From assembly GCF_013201605.1 (NCBI RefSeq), contig NZ_CP053848.1, positions 1,178,001 to 1,242,000 on the forward strand: a stretch of 64,000 bases of DNA, in the 5' to 3' direction. The notes below the pieces were generated by a model. That model worked only from the letters and a program-made list of their open reading frames with translations. It had not been told where the DNA came from and searched no databases. Of this stretch, positions 9,145 to 19,738 are shown in pieces; within the stretch, counting starts at the first letter, position 1; each line of letters begins with the position of its first letter. Position numbers and translations under genes: made by a program. This DNA comes from Campylobacter ornithocola (GTDB lineage: Bacteria; Campylobacterota; Campylobacteria; Campylobacterales; Campylobacteraceae).

Positions 9145-11733
9145 CTATTCTAAATTTAAATCCATATTAGTTTCAGTATCCAATTCCTCATCTTCCTCTT
9201 TAGGACACTTAGCAATACTTACAACTTCATCATTTTCTACATTAACAACAATAACACCACTTGTATTCCTACCTGCTTTTCTGATACTTTGCATATCAAC
9301 ACGTATCATCTTACCACTGCTTGTTAATGCCATTAAATCCATACTTTCATCTACTATAACTATACCAATTAAGTCTTTTGTTTTAGCGGTAAGCTTCATA
9401 CATATCACACCCTTGCCACCTCTACTTTGAAGTCTATATTCTCCAGCATCAGTACGCTTACCTATACCTTTAGCACTTACACTTAAAATTTCTTGTGCGT
9501 CATTTTCTATCACAACAGCACCCACGACCTCATCATCTTTCTCTTTAAATTTAATCGCAGTCACCCCTCTACTTATGCGACCAATTTCTCTAACTTTGGC
9601 AAGTGGGAATTTAATACACATACCTTTTTTAGTAACCGCAAAAAGCATTTTACCACTAGTGGTGTTTTCTAACTCTTCACCGTTTTCATTTGCTTCACTT
9701 TCTAAATTTTCTTCTACTTCTAAGCTTTCATCTATATTTACATTTGCAATTTCATTTTCATCTCTTGCTACAATAATCGCAGTAACAAGCTCATCATTTT
9801 CATCTAAATTAATCGCTTTCACTCCAACGCTTCTAATATTTTGATATTCACTTAAATTGGTACGTTTTACAATACCATTTTTAGTAAAGAAACATAATGA
9901 TTTACTTTCATCAAAATCAGTTGTTGGAATAATTGCCATGATTTTTTCATCTGCTTGTAAATTAATAAGATTAACCACAGCTTTACCTTTAGCAGTTCTA
10001 CTTCCTTCAGGAATTTTATAAACCTTTAGCCAGTAAAGTTGCCCACGATCAGTAACAAACATCAAAGTATCGTGTGTATTTGCCGTAAAGAAGCTTTCTA
10101 TAAAATCATCATCATAAGTCGTAACTGCAACCTTGCCCTTACCACCACGTTTTTGTTTTTCATACTGCTTACTTGGAACACGCTTAATATAACCACGATG
10201 AGTAATAGTAACCACCATATTTTCATTTGGTATTAAATCTTCTATATCAATATCATCATAATCATCTTCAATTTGAGTGATCCTTGGAACATCAAATTTT
10301 GTTCTAATTTCTTTTAACTCATCTTTAATTAGATTTTCAAGTAAATTTTCACTTTTTAAAATTTGATCAAGTCTTTGAATTTCTGCCAATAACTCTCTTA
10401 ACTCGTTGTCGATTTTTTCTCTTTCAAGTCCTGTTAAACGACCTAGCTTCATATCTAAAATAGCATTAGACTGAAGCTCACTTAAGCCAAAATTTTGCAT
10501 TAATAAATTTTTAGCTGTTGGATTATCTGGAGAGTTTTTGATTAAAGCTATTACTTCATCAATATTATCTAAAGCAATTTTTAAACCTTCTAAAATATGT
10601 GCTCTAGCTCTAGCTTTTTGCAACTCATAAATAGTTCTTCTAATAATTACAGTTTTTCTATGATTTAAGAATAAATTCAAAAGCTCGATCAAAGAAAAAA
10701 CTTTTGGCTCTTTGTTATGTATAGCGAGCATAATCACACCAAAAGTACTTTCCATAGTGGTAGATTTAAAAAGATTATTTAAAACAATCTCGCTCATGGC
10801 ATCGCGTTTTAACTCAATCACCACGCGAATTCCTTCTCTATCGCTTTCATCTCTAACTTCAGCAATACCTTCGATTTGCTTTTCTTTTGCAAGTTCAGCA
10901 ATTTGCTCTATCAATCTTGCTTTATTGGTTTGGTAAGGAAGTTCATCTATAATAATGATATCTTTATTAGCTCTTTTTTCAATATGAGTTTTTGCTCTTA
11001 CTTTTACCCTACCACGACCTGTACGATAAGCTTCTATAATGCCTTTTTTACCAAAGATAATACCACCGGTTGGAAAATCAGGTCCTTTGATAAATTGCAT
11101 TATTTCTTCTAAACTTGCATTTTTATTATCAATTAAATAAAGCAAGCCATCAATGAGTTCATTTAAGCTATGCGGAGGGATATTAGTGGCCATACCTACT
11201 GCAATACCGCTTGATCCATTAAGCAATAAATTTGGAACTCTAGCAGGCAATACATCAGGCTCACTCATAGAATCATCATAATTTGGCACAAAATCAACGG
11301 TATCTTTATCTATATCACGCAAAAGTTCTTCAGCTAAAACTGTCATTCTAGCTTCAGTATAACGCATTGCAGCGGCGCTATCACCATCAATAGATCCAAA
11401 ATTTCCTTGTCCATCTACACTCGGATAACGCATAGAAAAATCTTGTGCCATTCTTACTAAAGCATCATAAACAGCCGTATCGCCATGTGGGTGATATTTA
11501 CCGATTACATCCCCTACTATACGTGCTGACTTTTTATACGCACTGCGACTTCCAACACCTAAATCATTCATAGCATATAAAATTCTTCTATGAACTGGCT
11601 TAAGACCATCTCTAGCATCAGGCAAAGCACGACCTATAATAACACTCATAGAATAATCTAAATAGCTACTTTTTATAGAACTTTCTATATCTATATTTTC
11701 AATATCTGAATCTTTAGTAAAAATATTTTCCAT
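9145..11733 (-). CDS. gyrA: DNA gyrase subunit A
   Basis: The 862-residue subunit breaks and rejoins DNA during negative supercoiling. Catalytic Tyr125 lies in [10 protein letters not shown]. The quinolone-resistance region reads H81-P-H-G-D-T86-A-V-Y-D90, so Thr86 and Asp90 carry the wild-type residues of C. jejuni. The C-terminal domain has six blade repeats with the GyrA-box QRGGKGK near residue 535, and an acidic tail. An acidic Glu/Asn insertion (residues about 670-695) interrupts one blade. The ATG lies 22 bases downstream of the ComF-like gene, so transcription probably comes from the mapA promoter. Confidence 0.97.
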   Translation of the reverse strand: MENIFTKDSDIENIDIESSIKSSYLDYSMSVIIGRALPDARDGLKPVHRRILYAMNDLGVGSRSAYKKSARIVGDVIGKYHPHGDTAVYDALVRMAQDFSMRYPSVDGQGNFGSIDGDSAAAMRYTEARMTVLAEELLRDIDKDTVDFVPNYDDSMSEPDVLPARVPNLLLNGSSGIAVGMATNIPPHSLNELIDGLLYLIDNKNASLEEIMQFIKGPDFPTGGIIFGKKGIIEAYRTGRGRVKVRAKTHIEKRANKDIIIIDELPYQTNKARLIEQIAELAKEKQIEGIAEVRDESDREGIRVVIELKRDAMSEIVLNNLFKSTTMESTFGVIMLAIHNKEPKVFSLIELLNLFLNHRKTVIIRRTIYELQKARARAHILEGLKIALDNIDEVIALIKNSPDNPTAKNLLMQNFGLSELQSNAILDMKLGRLTGLEREKIDNELRELLAEIQRLDQILKSENLLENLIKDELKEIRTKFDVPRITQIEDDYDDIDIEDLIPNENMVVTITHRGYIKRVPSKQYEKQKRGGKGKVAVTTYDDDFIESFFTANTHDTLMFVTDRGQLYWLKVYKIPEGSRTAKGKAVVNLINLQADEKIMAIIPTTDFDESKSLCFFTKNGIVKRTNLSEYQNIRSVGVKAINLDENDELVTAIIVARDENEIANVNIDESLEVEENLESEANENGEELENTTSGKMLFAVTKKGMCIKFPLAKVREIGRISRGVTAIKFKEKDDEVVGAVVIENDAQEILSVSAKGIGKRTDAGEYRLQSRGGKGVICMKLTAKTKDLIGIVIVDESMDLMALTSSGKMIRVDMQSIRKAGRNTSGVIVVNVENDEVVSIAKCPKEEDEELDTETNMDLNLE

Positions 11734-11754
11734 AAAAATCCTTAAAATTAATGC

Positions 11755-12336
11755 CTATATTGTATCAAATTTTGCATTAGCTAAAACTAAAGCAAAAAGT
11801 ACTTCGATATTATTTTTTTCTAAAATTTTTTTCGCCTCTAATAAACTCAAACCTGTAGTTACTACATCATCTACTAAAATCACAGGATATTTTGGTTGCT
11901 TTAAAAGCTTATAAGATCTTTTATTATCTTTTCGAAATTTCAAACTTTTTCCACTATATTTAAATTCTGAATTAGCTTGTAAGGTATGATACATGGGCTT
12001 TATAAATTTGCTTCTTAAATGTTTAGTTAAAATAGCAGTGTGTGAATAATTTTTATATGTTTTATCATCTAAAGCTATAGCATTAATTTCGCAAGAGGGT
12101 TGAAAGAAATCTTTAAACCTAGCAAAACTTAATTTTGCAAGTGCATTTAAAACAAAATAACCTTGAAATTTATGTTTAAAATAAATCAAATGTTTAATTT
12201 GTTCATATTGATAAAAATAATAAACTTTAAAATTTTCATCAAGTCCTCTTATACCTAAAGAATATTCTAAGAGCTCTTCCTTGCAAGCTGGACAAAAGCT
12301 CGCAAAGGAAAATCCAAAGCAGTTAAAACATCTCAC
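11755..12336 (-). CDS. ComF-like phosphoribosyltransferase-domain protein
   Basis: A 193-residue protein. The N-terminal zinc-finger-like part has C-F-N-C and a later C-P-A-C. The C-terminal phosphoribosyltransferase domain has the PRPP-binding signature VILVDDVVTTG near residue 155. ComF proteins are involved in natural transformation, and the C. jejuni gene at the same place has been linked to DNA uptake. The start overlaps the mapA stop by four bases. Confidence 0.85.
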   Translation of the reverse strand: MRCFNCFGFSFASFCPACKEELLEYSLGIRGLDENFKVYYFYQYEQIKHLIYFKHKFQGYFVLNALAKLSFARFKDFFQPSCEINAIALDDKTYKNYSHTAILTKHLRSKFIKPMYHTLQANSEFKYSGKSLKFRKDNKRSYKLLKQPKYPVILVDDVVTTGLSLLEAKKILEKNNIEVLFALVLANAKFDTI

Positions 12337-12980
12337 AAAGAACTAATGATATCTGCAGATTTATTAGCTACTTGCTTAATAAGAAGCTGAGTGAAAAAAG
12401 GTAGATCTTTGATATTATAAAAACCTTTAACTTCTTGTTTGGTTTTAATATTAATAGTTTTATTAGTATTAATATCTTTCAAAGTCAATTGACTTGCAAC
12501 AATTGAGAACAAGGAATTAGAATCAAATTTAGAATAAAAATCATTAAAACTTAAATCTACTCTTAAAACATAAGGAGAATCTTGTGTATCTTCAACCACA
12601 ACTATACCTCTACTTTCCAATTCTTGTTTTAAAAATACATAAAAATAGTAGTTAAAATTTTCATTAATATAGTAATTATATCCATTAGAAGAAGCATATT
12701 TTAAATTTTCATTTAAATCATATACTCTATGAATATAAACTTTTTTCAAAGAAATGCTTTTATCAATTGTTCTTTTATTATCACAATACTTAAGTCCTAC
12801 ATCACTAATATATAAAAGACCTTTAATTTTTGCTTCATAAGCTTTAGAACTAGAAGGATTATAACATTGAGCTTGAATTTTTATAATTTCATTAACCTTA
12901 GCTATATTTTGATTTTTAGAATTTACAGCGCAAGCACTAAAAAATAAAGCTAAAATAAACACGAGTATTTTTTTTAACAT
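12333..12980 (-). CDS. mapA: Outer-membrane lipoprotein MapA
   Basis: A 215-residue lipoprotein with lipobox F-F-S-A-C (Cys17). Its length and its position directly upstream of the ComF-like gene and gyrA match MapA of C. jejuni, an outer-membrane lipoprotein whose gene is used for species typing. The mature part is Tyr/Asn-rich with no known catalytic motif. It overlaps the next gene by four bases and is the first gene of the mapA-comF-gyrA unit. Confidence 0.85.
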   Translation of the reverse strand: MLKKILVFILALFFSACAVNSKNQNIAKVNEIIKIQAQCYNPSSSKAYEAKIKGLLYISDVGLKYCDNKRTIDKSISLKKVYIHRVYDLNENLKYASSNGYNYYINENFNYYFYVFLKQELESRGIVVVEDTQDSPYVLRVDLSFNDFYSKFDSNSLFSIVASQLTLKDINTNKTINIKTKQEVKGFYNIKDLPFFTQLLIKQVANKSADIISSL

Positions 12981-13028
12981 CTTTTTTCCTCAGAATTACT
13001 TTAATTTTTATGGTTTTAAACAGCAAAA

Positions 13029-13034
13029 ATTATA
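13029..13034 (-). promoter_or_regulatory. Extended -10 promoter for mapA-comF-gyrA
   Basis: On the minus strand the sequence reads TTGGTATAATTTT, a consensus -10 with an upstream TGG, 49 bases before the mapA ATG. It is the only consensus -10 I see in the gap before mapA, and it probably serves the three-gene unit. Confidence 0.55.
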
Positions 13035-13112
13035 CCAAAAACAAATAAATTTTACTAAAACTTACTTTTTTTCACACAAGAAGAATTTTATCTAGAAAAA
13101 ATTATATAAAAA

Positions 13113-13142
13113 TTGACATTTAAATTAAAATTCATTTAGAAT
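13113..13142 (+). promoter_or_regulatory. Sigma-70 promoter of the DASS transporter gene
   Basis: TTGACA at 13113-13118 and TAGAAT at 13137-13142 are separated by 18 bases, 37 bases before the ATG at 13180. A full -35 consensus is unusual in Campylobacter. A strong AAGGAG ribosome site follows at 13167-13172. Confidence 0.55.
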
Positions 13143-13179
13143 ATGTTACAAAACTACAATATTTAAAAGGAGTTGTTAA

Positions 13180-14541
13180 ATGAGTTCAAATACAAAAACA
13201 CTTATAGTCATCGCTGATTTAGTGTTATTTATCGCTTTACTTTATTTCTCCCCTTTTGGCGAAACTAAGGTAAACCAAGGTTTATCACTATTAATTTTTA
13301 TTGCCATTTTATGGCTTAGTGAGGCCTTGCATGTTACTATTACAGCTATTTTAGTGCCTGTTTTAGCGGCAATTTTAGGATTATTGCCTACCGCTAAAGC
13401 TTTAACTGGCTTTGCTGATTCAAATATCTTTTTATTTTTTGGCGGTTTTGCCTTAGCTGCAGCTATGCATCATCAAAAACTAGACAAACTTATTGCACAT
13501 AAAATTTTAACCTTAGCAAAAGGGCATCTAGGCTTATCAAGCTTGTATATTTTCATTACCACTGCTTTTTTATCTATGTGGATGAGTAATACTGCAACAG
13601 CAGCCATGATGCTTCCACTTGCTATAGGTATGCTAGCTTCACTTGATCCAGAAAAAGATAGAAATACCTATGTTTTTATTCTTTTAGGTATAGCTTTTAG
13701 TGCAAGTATAGGTGGCATAGGTACTATAGTAGGAACTCCACCAAATGCTATAGTTGCTACTCAATTACACATTAGTTTTGCACAGTGGTTAAAATATGGC
13801 ATTCCCATTGTTTTAATTTTCTTACCTGCAATGATTTTAATTTTGTATTTTATGTTTAAACCTAAATTTAACTTACAAGTTGATTTACACACTGAAAATA
13901 TAGAACTTACAAGACCTAGAATCATCACTTTAGTGATCTTTTTAGTAGTTGCATTATCTTGGATTTTTAGTGGCAATATAAGTCCTATCATCACAAGTAT
14001 TTTTGGGCATAAAATAGCAAACCTTGATGCAATCATTGCTTTGCTTGCTGCTGTTTTAGTATGTGTTTTTAAAGTAATTGATTGGAAAAATATACAAAAA
14101 AACACTGATTGGGGTGTGTTAATGCTCTTTGGCGGGGGTATTACTTTAAGTGTAGTATTAAAAGATTCAGGTGCTAGTAAAGTAATGGCTGATACTATTA
14201 TTTCATTTATAGAAGATGGACATTTGTTTATTATAGGTTTAATCGTAGCATTTTTCATAGTATTTTTAACCGAATTTACTTCAAATACTGCTTCAGCAGC
14301 TTTACTTGTACCTTTGTTTATCTCTATAGCAGATACCTTAGGTGTTCCTGCTTTAGGACTTGCTTTAATCATTGCCATCGGTGCTTCTTGTGCTTTCATG
14401 CTACCAGTTGCTACACCGCCAAATGCTATAGTTTTTGGTACCGGTCATATCAAACAACAAGAAATGGTAAGAGTGGGAGTTATACTAAACATATTCTGCT
14501 CAATTAGCCTTGCAGTAATTGCATATTTCTTCTGGCTATAG
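13180..14541 (+). CDS. Sodium-coupled anion (dicarboxylate/sulfate) symporter, DASS/SLC13 family
   Basis: A 453-residue inner-membrane protein with about 11-12 hydrophobic segments. Both DASS signatures are visible: S-N-T-A-T-A near residue 131 with GTPPNAI near residue 187, and S-N-T-A-S-A near residue 367 with ATPPNAI near residue 412. These repeated SNT and PPNA loops bind Na+ and the substrate carboxylates. The family imports succinate, malate, fumarate, citrate or sulfate, and the sequence alone does not decide among them. It is monocistronic, with its own promoter and a terminator. A separate dctA lies at 47.5 kb. Confidence 0.88.
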   Translation: MSSNTKTLIVIADLVLFIALLYFSPFGETKVNQGLSLLIFIAILWLSEALHVTITAILVPVLAAILGLLPTAKALTGFADSNIFLFFGGFALAAAMHHQKLDKLIAHKILTLAKGHLGLSSLYIFITTAFLSMWMSNTATAAMMLPLAIGMLASLDPEKDRNTYVFILLGIAFSASIGGIGTIVGTPPNAIVATQLHISFAQWLKYGIPIVLIFLPAMILILYFMFKPKFNLQVDLHTENIELTRPRIITLVIFLVVALSWIFSGNISPIITSIFGHKIANLDAIIALLAAVLVCVFKVIDWKNIQKNTDWGVLMLFGGGITLSVVLKDSGASKVMADTIISFIEDGHLFIIGLIVAFFIVFLTEFTSNTASAALLVPLFISIADTLGVPALGLALIIAIGASCAFMLPVATPPNAIVFGTGHIKQQEMVRVGVILNIFCSISLAVIAYFFWL

Positions 14542-14567
14542 TCTTTTAGTCCTTTTGGACTAAAAGA
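14542..14567. terminator. Bidirectional terminator
   Basis: A perfect 11-bp inverted repeat (TCTTTTAGTCC, loop TTTT, GGACTAAAAGA) starts one base after the transporter stop codon and overlaps the end of the convergent thiE/tenI-like gene. Confidence 0.75.
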
Positions 14568-15160
14568 TCTTTACATTTTAAAATATAATCTCCTACACCT
14601 TCGCTTTTATACAAAGCTTCTCTTATACACACACCTGCTAAATTTAAATCTTTTAGCTGATTTATAGTTTGGATATTTATCCCACCTATAGCATAAATGG
14701 GTATTTTTGAAACTTCTAATAAGACTTTTAAATTTTTTATACCTTTTGGAGCTAAATCAACTTTACAAGAACTTTCAAATATATGTCCAAAAAAAGCATG
14801 ATTTGCTTTTAACTTATAAGCTAATTCTAATTCTTCTTTAGAATGAATGGAAGTACCCAAAAGCTCAAATTTCTTATAGCATTGTGGGTAATTTTGTAAA
14901 ACAAATAAAGGAGCATGAAAAAATTGATGATTTAATTTTAAACAAGCTTCATAATGATAATGCAAAAAGCAAATCTTTTGAGTTTTATTAAAAATTTTTA
15001 ATACTTCTTTGGCTAATTTAGTATATTCTAACTCATCTAAATGTTTTTCTCTAAGCACTAAAATATCAATACTACTTTGACTTAGCTCTTTAATAAAATT
15101 TAAAAAATCTCCTTGAGTGTTTTGACTATCGCTAATAGCAATGATTTTTTTATCCCACAT
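14546..15160 (-). CDS. ThiE/TenI-like thiamine-phosphate synthase superfamily protein
   Basis: A protein of about 204 residues with a TIM-barrel pattern: ILVLREK near the N-terminus, GTSIHS in the middle, then A-I-G-G-I-N near residue 158 in the phosphate-binding region. I chose the ATG at 15160 over a GTG at 15172; both overlap the thiH stop. It is the last gene of a thiS-thiF-thiG-thiH cluster. ThiE couples the thiazole and pyrimidine phosphates, while TenI is a thiazole tautomerase. The divergent sequence and its place beside thiG fit either role. Confidence 0.75.
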   Translation of the reverse strand: MWDKKIIAISDSQNTQGDFLNFIKELSQSSIDILVLREKHLDELEYTKLAKEVLKIFNKTQKICFLHYHYEACLKLNHQFFHAPLFVLQNYPQCYKKFELLGTSIHSKEELELAYKLKANHAFFGHIFESSCKVDLAPKGIKNLKVLLEVSKIPIYAIGGINIQTINQLKDLNLAGVCIREALYKSEGVGDYILKCKDLLVQKD

Positions 15161-16283
15161 AAATATTATCACTCATTATAGCTTGTAAATTTGCATTTTT
15201 TAGCATAGTTAAAATTTCATCGACGCTTCGTGTATCGCTGGTTTGAAATTGATCATCACCTTTTTTATCACCTTGACGCTCACCCACTCCCACGCTCGCA
15301 CCTGCACTCATTTTAGTAGCTCCAAGCTTAACAACCCCATCTCTAAATCCTGCTCTTTCACGCGTAGAAATAGTAATACTTGCAAAAGGCAAAAACAATC
15401 TATAAGCACACAAAACTTGCAAAAGTCTTGTTTCGTTTACATCTTTTGGATGAATTTTTTTATTATTGATAATAGGTCTTAATCTAGGAATAGACAAAGC
15501 TATTTCAGCATGAGGATATTTTTGCTGTAAAAAATACGCATGTAAAGCCGTAGCAAAAGCATCTTTTCTAAAATCATCTATACCAAGCAAAGCTCCAAAA
15601 GCAACTCCTCTCATACCTGCTTTTAACGCTCGCTCTTGTGCATGAAAACGATACTCAAACACACTTTTTTCACCTTCAATATGAATTTTAGAATAGATTT
15701 TTTGATTATAAGTTTCTTGATAAACACTTACATATTCACAACCCTTTTCATGAAGTAGTGCATATTCATCTACATTCATAGGATAAACTTCAATCCCCAC
15801 GACCTTAAAATACTCTTTTGCTATCTCGCAAGCTTTAGCAAGATATTCTATACTAGCATATTCCCTACCTTCACCTGTTAAGAGTAAAATTTCTTCCAAG
15901 CCACTTTTTTTAATCTCTTGTATTTCTTTGTGAATTTCAGCCTCATTTAACTTAGCTCTTTTAATATTATTTCCTTTTTGAAATCCACAATAAATACATT
16001 TACTATTGCAAAAATTAGAAAGATATAAAGGTGTAAAAAGTGAAATGGAATTTCCAAAATATTTTTGGGTAATCTTGCTTGATTTTTGCACTAAATCTTC
16101 TATAAAATCTTGCGCAACACTTGAAAGTAAAGCTTTTAAATCATCTAAGCTAAGATAGTCTTTAACTAAAGCTTGTTTTACATCAAAAGCACTAAATTTA
16201 CTTTCATCAAATTTTTCAACTTCTTTTAAAACTTTAATTAAAATTTCACTTTCAATACTTTACATATGAGGATATTTTTGCAT
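15150..16283 (-). pseudogene. thiH: 2-iminoacetate synthase ThiH, interrupted by a stop at codon 8
   Basis: ThiH is the radical SAM enzyme that cleaves tyrosine to dehydroglycine for thiazole formation. The CxxxCxxC cluster motif (CNSKCIYC) and the full C-terminal half are intact. The expected start is the ATG at 16283, two bases after the thiG stop, giving M-Q-K-Y-P-H-M, but a TAA follows at 16260-16262. The same frame then stays open with ThiH-like sequence to the end (about 370 residues). No ATG lies between the TAA and the GTG at 16091, so a product from that GTG would lack about 57 N-terminal residues. It is a nonsense mutation, a sequencing error, or an unusual start. Confidence 0.7.
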
Positions 16284-16284
16284 T

Positions 16285-17043
16285 TTAATCTCTTAAAAAA
16301 CCACTCAAAGGCGAGCTTGCACTTGGCATGCTTTCATTTGCTATGCCTGCTAAATACGCATTGTATCCTGCCTCTATAGCCAAAGTAAAAGCCTTTGCCA
16401 TTTTTGCCACATCTTTAGCTTGAGCTATGGCAGTATTTGCCATCACCGCACTTACTCCCATTTGCATAGCTTCACAAGCTTGTGCGGGATTTCCTATACC
16501 TGCATCTACGATAATAGGCAAACTAATTTCATTAAGTAAAATTTGTATAAATTCTTTAGTTTTTAAGCCTTTATTGCTTCCTATAGGGGCTCCAAGTGGC
16601 ATTATAGCAGCAGCTCCCGCACTAGCCATAGCACGTGCTGCATATAAATCAGGATACATATAAACCAAAGGCGTAAAACCCTCATTTGCTAAAAGTTCCA
16701 CTGCTTTTATACTTTCATAATTATCTGGCAATAAATACTTACTATCGCTAATCACTTCAACCTTAATCATGTCTCCACAACCAAGTTCTCTTGCAAGTCT
16801 TGCTATACGCAATGCTTCATTCGCATTTCTTGCACCTGAAGTATTTGGTAAAAGCTTGATATGCTTTGGGATAAAATCAAGTATATTTTCTATGCCTTTA
16901 TCATTTACCCTACGCAAAGCTAAGGTGATAATCTCAACTTTTGCTTCTTCAATGGCTGATTTTATAAGCTCAAAAGAAAATTTTCCAGAACCTAAAATAA
17001 ACCTAGAATTAAATTCATATTTTCCTATTTTTAATTTTTTCAT
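16285..17043 (-). CDS. thiG: Thiazole synthase ThiG
   Basis: A 252-residue TIM-barrel enzyme that condenses 1-deoxy-xylulose 5-phosphate, dehydroglycine and the ThiS thiocarboxylate into the thiazole phosphate. The Schiff-base lysine lies in DMIKVEVI near residue 96, and GAPIGSNKG and D-A-G-I-G near the C-terminus bind phosphate. It overlaps thiF by one base, and one base separates it from the thiH ATG, so translation is coupled across the cluster. Confidence 0.95.
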   Translation of the reverse strand: MKKLKIGKYEFNSRFILGSGKFSFELIKSAIEEAKVEIITLALRRVNDKGIENILDFIPKHIKLLPNTSGARNANEALRIARLARELGCGDMIKVEVISDSKYLLPDNYESIKAVELLANEGFTPLVYMYPDLYAARAMASAGAAAIMPLGAPIGSNKGLKTKEFIQILLNEISLPIIVDAGIGNPAQACEAMQMGVSAVMANTAIAQAKDVAKMAKAFTLAIEAGYNAYLAGIANESMPSASSPLSGFLRD

Positions 17044-17840
17044 TACTCACTCGCTAAAAGCTCTAAAACTAAATTTGCTTGATGTCCTGCGCAAATATTT
17101 ACACGTGGGGCCATAAGTCCATTGCCTACTTTTGCCTCATTTTTTAAATCACCACAAACATAAAAGTTTTTTGCTATTTTTTTTGTTTGTATGCTATTAC
17201 TATCGCCATATCCTGCTAAGCCAGAAGCACATATTAAAGCTTTTTCTGGATAAAATTGATGAAAATTTTGTGCTAAAAGAGCTTTATACTTTGCACTATC
17301 AAAGGCTTCGCAAACTACATCATCATTTGTAAAAAGCTCGGCTATATTTTCTTTTTCTACCTTTAAAACTTGTGCAAATACTTCTATAAAAGGATTAATT
17401 TTAGCAATTTGATCTTTTAAAGCTTCAGCCTTAAATTTACCTAAATCTTCCACCATATAAGCTTGGCGGTTAAGATTGCTTGGCTCAACCACATCAAAAT
17501 CAATCAAATGAAGCCTACCAACCCCACTTCTTGCTAAATTTATAGCTATGTGCGAACCAAGCCCACCAAGCCCGCACACTGCCACACTTGCCTTTTTAAG
17601 TTTATCATGAAGTTTTGGAGTATGTCTTGCTCTCATCATCGCATCAAGAGCTTCGTATGGTGGTAAGGTATTTTTTTCTATACAAAAAAGCTCATCATTT
17701 TCTTTTAAGTCTAAATTTTCCTTTGTAGCAAAACCATTGACTATCCATACATCGTTTTCATTTTTACTCACACTTTGAAAAAATTCCAAAGTATTTTTTG
17801 AAGACGTATCTATTAAACTACCATTAAATTTAATTCTCAT
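17043..17840 (-). CDS. thiF: ThiS adenylyltransferase ThiF with an N-terminal ThiS-like segment
   Basis: A 265-residue E1-like enzyme that adenylates the C-terminus of ThiS. The nucleotide-binding G-L-G-G-L-G-S-H is near residue 92, and [13 protein letters not shown] near 114 holds the conserved Asp and Arg. Two CxxC zinc pairs found in many ThiF proteins are not evident. The first 60 residues resemble ThiS itself (a shared L-K-E-N-D-x-[VL] motif) but lack the C-terminal Gly-Gly. It is coupled to thiS and thiG by one-base overlaps. Confidence 0.92.
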   Translation of the reverse strand: MRIKFNGSLIDTSSKNTLEFFQSVSKNENDVWIVNGFATKENLDLKENDELFCIEKNTLPPYEALDAMMRARHTPKLHDKLKKASVAVCGLGGLGSHIAINLARSGVGRLHLIDFDVVEPSNLNRQAYMVEDLGKFKAEALKDQIAKINPFIEVFAQVLKVEKENIAELFTNDDVVCEAFDSAKYKALLAQNFHQFYPEKALICASGLAGYGDSNSIQTKKIAKNFYVCGDLKNEAKVGNGLMAPRVNICAGHQANLVLELLASE

Positions 17841-18031
17841 TAACCACCGCCCACAAAAGTAACGATTTCTACTTTATCATTTTCCTTTAAAATTAAATTT
17901 TCAAATTTATCCCTTGGGATAATTTCTCCATTTAATTCTAAGGCGATAAATTCTATTTTTAATTGCTTTTCTTTAACATAATCCATAAATCTAAGCTCTT
18001 TTAACTCAAGCTTTTGTCCATTGATAATCAT
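17840..18031 (-). CDS. thiS: Sulfur carrier protein ThiS
   Basis: A 63-residue beta-grasp protein ending in F-V-G-G-G. The terminal Gly-Gly region is adenylated by ThiF and converted to a thiocarboxylate that gives sulfur to ThiG. The start overlaps the dapE stop by four bases and the stop overlaps the thiF start by one. Confidence 0.93.
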   Translation of the reverse strand: MIINGQKLELKELRFMDYVKEKQLKIEFIALELNGEIIPRDKFENLILKENDKVEIVTFVGGG

Positions 18032-19140
18032 ACTTTTTCCTGGTTAAAATTCTCTAGTAAATCTTTAAAAACTAAATATAATTTTTCAAGCTCTTCTATA
18101 CTCACTCTCTCATCAATTGCATGAATTCTATCATTGCACACGCCAAATTCTACTACCTTCACACCAAACTCAGCAAAATATCTTGCATCACTTGTACCAC
18201 CTTTGGTGTTAAGTTCTGGTACCACTTGAGTGATTTTTTGCACACTTTCATTTAGTTTTTGTACAATTTTAGAATCGCTTTGTGTTAAAAAAGGCTTTGA
18301 GCTTTGATCTATGCTCAACTCATAATCAAGCCCTTCGCAAATTTTTTCTACATAAACTTTAACATCTTCTAAGCTAGTTTGTGGGGAATTTCTTACATTA
18401 AACATTAACTTTAAATCATTTGGGGTTACATTGCACACTTCCATACCGCCGCGTATATCAGTAATGACGATTTTAGAAGGCGCAAATACCTCATCGCCTG
18501 GGTCAAGATCAAATCCTGCTAAAAATTTTAAAGCTGAAGCAAAATTATGCACAGGATTAATGCATTTTTGTGGGTAAGCCACATGACCTTGCTTACCTTT
18601 GATAAGTAATTTTGCATTGATAGAACCACGACGCCCTATTTTAATACTATCTCCAAATTTTTTATCACAAGTTGGCTCAGCAACCACAGCAAAATCAGGT
18701 AGCATATCTTTTTCTTGCATAAATTTAAGCACTTCAAGCGTGCCAAATTTAGCCTCGCCTTCTTCATCGCTTGTTAAAATCAGCGAAATTCTTCCTTTGA
18801 AATTTTCTACTTCTTTAACCGCACACATAAAAGCAGCGACACCACTTTTCATATCTTGCGCACCTCTTACATAAATAAACCCATCTTTTTCTAAAGGCTC
18901 AAAAGGATCACTACTCCAACCCTCTCCCGCAGGCACTACATCCACATGCCCGCCAAAAGCCAAATGCTCACCATCATCGCTAAATTTTTTAGTCAGCAAA
19001 AGATTTTTCACACCTTCTTTTTCTATAAAAAAAGCTTCAAAATCACTTAACTCCACTGCGATATAATTTAATGCCCCATCATCATCTGGAGTAATAGATT
19101 TAAATTTACTTAATTCTTTAAAAATCTCAACTACTTGCAT
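18028..19140 (-). CDS. dapE: Succinyl-diaminopimelate desuccinylase
   Basis: A di-zinc hydrolase that makes LL-diaminopimelate for lysine and peptidoglycan. The metal ligands are visible in order: FGGHVDVVP near residue 65, RGAQDMKSG near 97, TSDEEGEA near 130 with the catalytic Glu pair, and a late HAIDERV histidine. At 370 residues it matches the family. It leads the dapE-thiSFGH block, with a four-base overlap to thiS and a four-base gap from the LysE-type gene. Confidence 0.95.
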   Translation of the reverse strand: MQVVEIFKELSKFKSITPDDDGALNYIAVELSDFEAFFIEKEGVKNLLLTKKFSDDGEHLAFGGHVDVVPAGEGWSSDPFEPLEKDGFIYVRGAQDMKSGVAAFMCAVKEVENFKGRISLILTSDEEGEAKFGTLEVLKFMQEKDMLPDFAVVAEPTCDKKFGDSIKIGRRGSINAKLLIKGKQGHVAYPQKCINPVHNFASALKFLAGFDLDPGDEVFAPSKIVITDIRGGMEVCNVTPNDLKLMFNVRNSPQTSLEDVKVYVEKICEGLDYELSIDQSSKPFLTQSDSKIVQKLNESVQKITQVVPELNTKGGTSDARYFAEFGVKVVEFGVCNDRIHAIDERVSIEELEKLYLVFKDLLENFNQEKV

Positions 19141-19144
19141 GTTT

Positions 19145-19738
19145 TTATCCTATAAAAGCTTTATACAGCATAGAAAGAGCAAAATACTCTAAAATAAATG
19201 CTGAAAAAAGATTAATGTAAAATATATGTTTATTTTTTACAAGGGCTTTAAATTTAGACACAAAAAACGATAAAGTAAAAATCCAAAACACAATAAAACC
19301 CACCAAACCAAAAAGCAAAGCAAAAGAATTTTCGCTCTGCATACTAAGCCCTGCTACACTCACCCAAAAGCCTATGACATAAGGATTTGTAACGTTTAAT
19401 AAAAATCCTTTGCTAAAGCCTTTTAAAGGGTGAGTTTTGTTCACCTTGTTAAGGTTAACTTTTCTTGTTTTTCTTAACATTAAAAACACCATAAAACTTA
19501 AAAAGAAAAAGCCAAAAACAGCTAGTATTTTATAAAAAAATTCATTATTTGCAAAACTTAAAAGTCCAAGATTAATCAAAACCAAAAAAAGCACATCAGC
19601 ACTTAATGCACCAAGCCCCACACAAAAAGCATTTTTAAAAGAAGACAAAGCAGTATTTAAGATCAAAATATTCACAGGTCCAAAAGGCACAGCAACACCC
19701 ATGCCTAGTATAATTCCATTTAAAATTACTTCTAGCAT
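19145..19738 (-). CDS. LysE/RhtB family amino-acid exporter
   Basis: A 197-residue membrane protein with about six hydrophobic helices and the family N-terminus [10 protein letters not shown] near residue 15. The family exports basic or neutral amino acids; its place upstream of dapE suggests lysine or a related amino acid, which is inference only. It overlaps the sirtuin gene by seven bases. Confidence 0.82.
   Translation of the reverse strand: MLEVILNGIILGMGVAVPFGPVNILILNTALSSFKNAFCVGLGALSADVLFLVLINLGLLSFANNEFFYKILAVFGFFFLSFMVFLMLRKTRKVNLNKVNKTHPLKGFSKGFLLNVTNPYVIGFWVSVAGLSMQSENSFALLFGLVGFIVFWIFTLSFFVSKFKALVKNKHIFYINLFSAFILEYFALSMLYKAFIG

Noticed and set aside
13761-14399. Long antisense ORF (212 codons) within the DASS transporter gene
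   Set aside because: It lies fully inside a well-supported transporter gene, has low-complexity Lys/Ile/Thr composition, and no ribosome site; a shadow frame.
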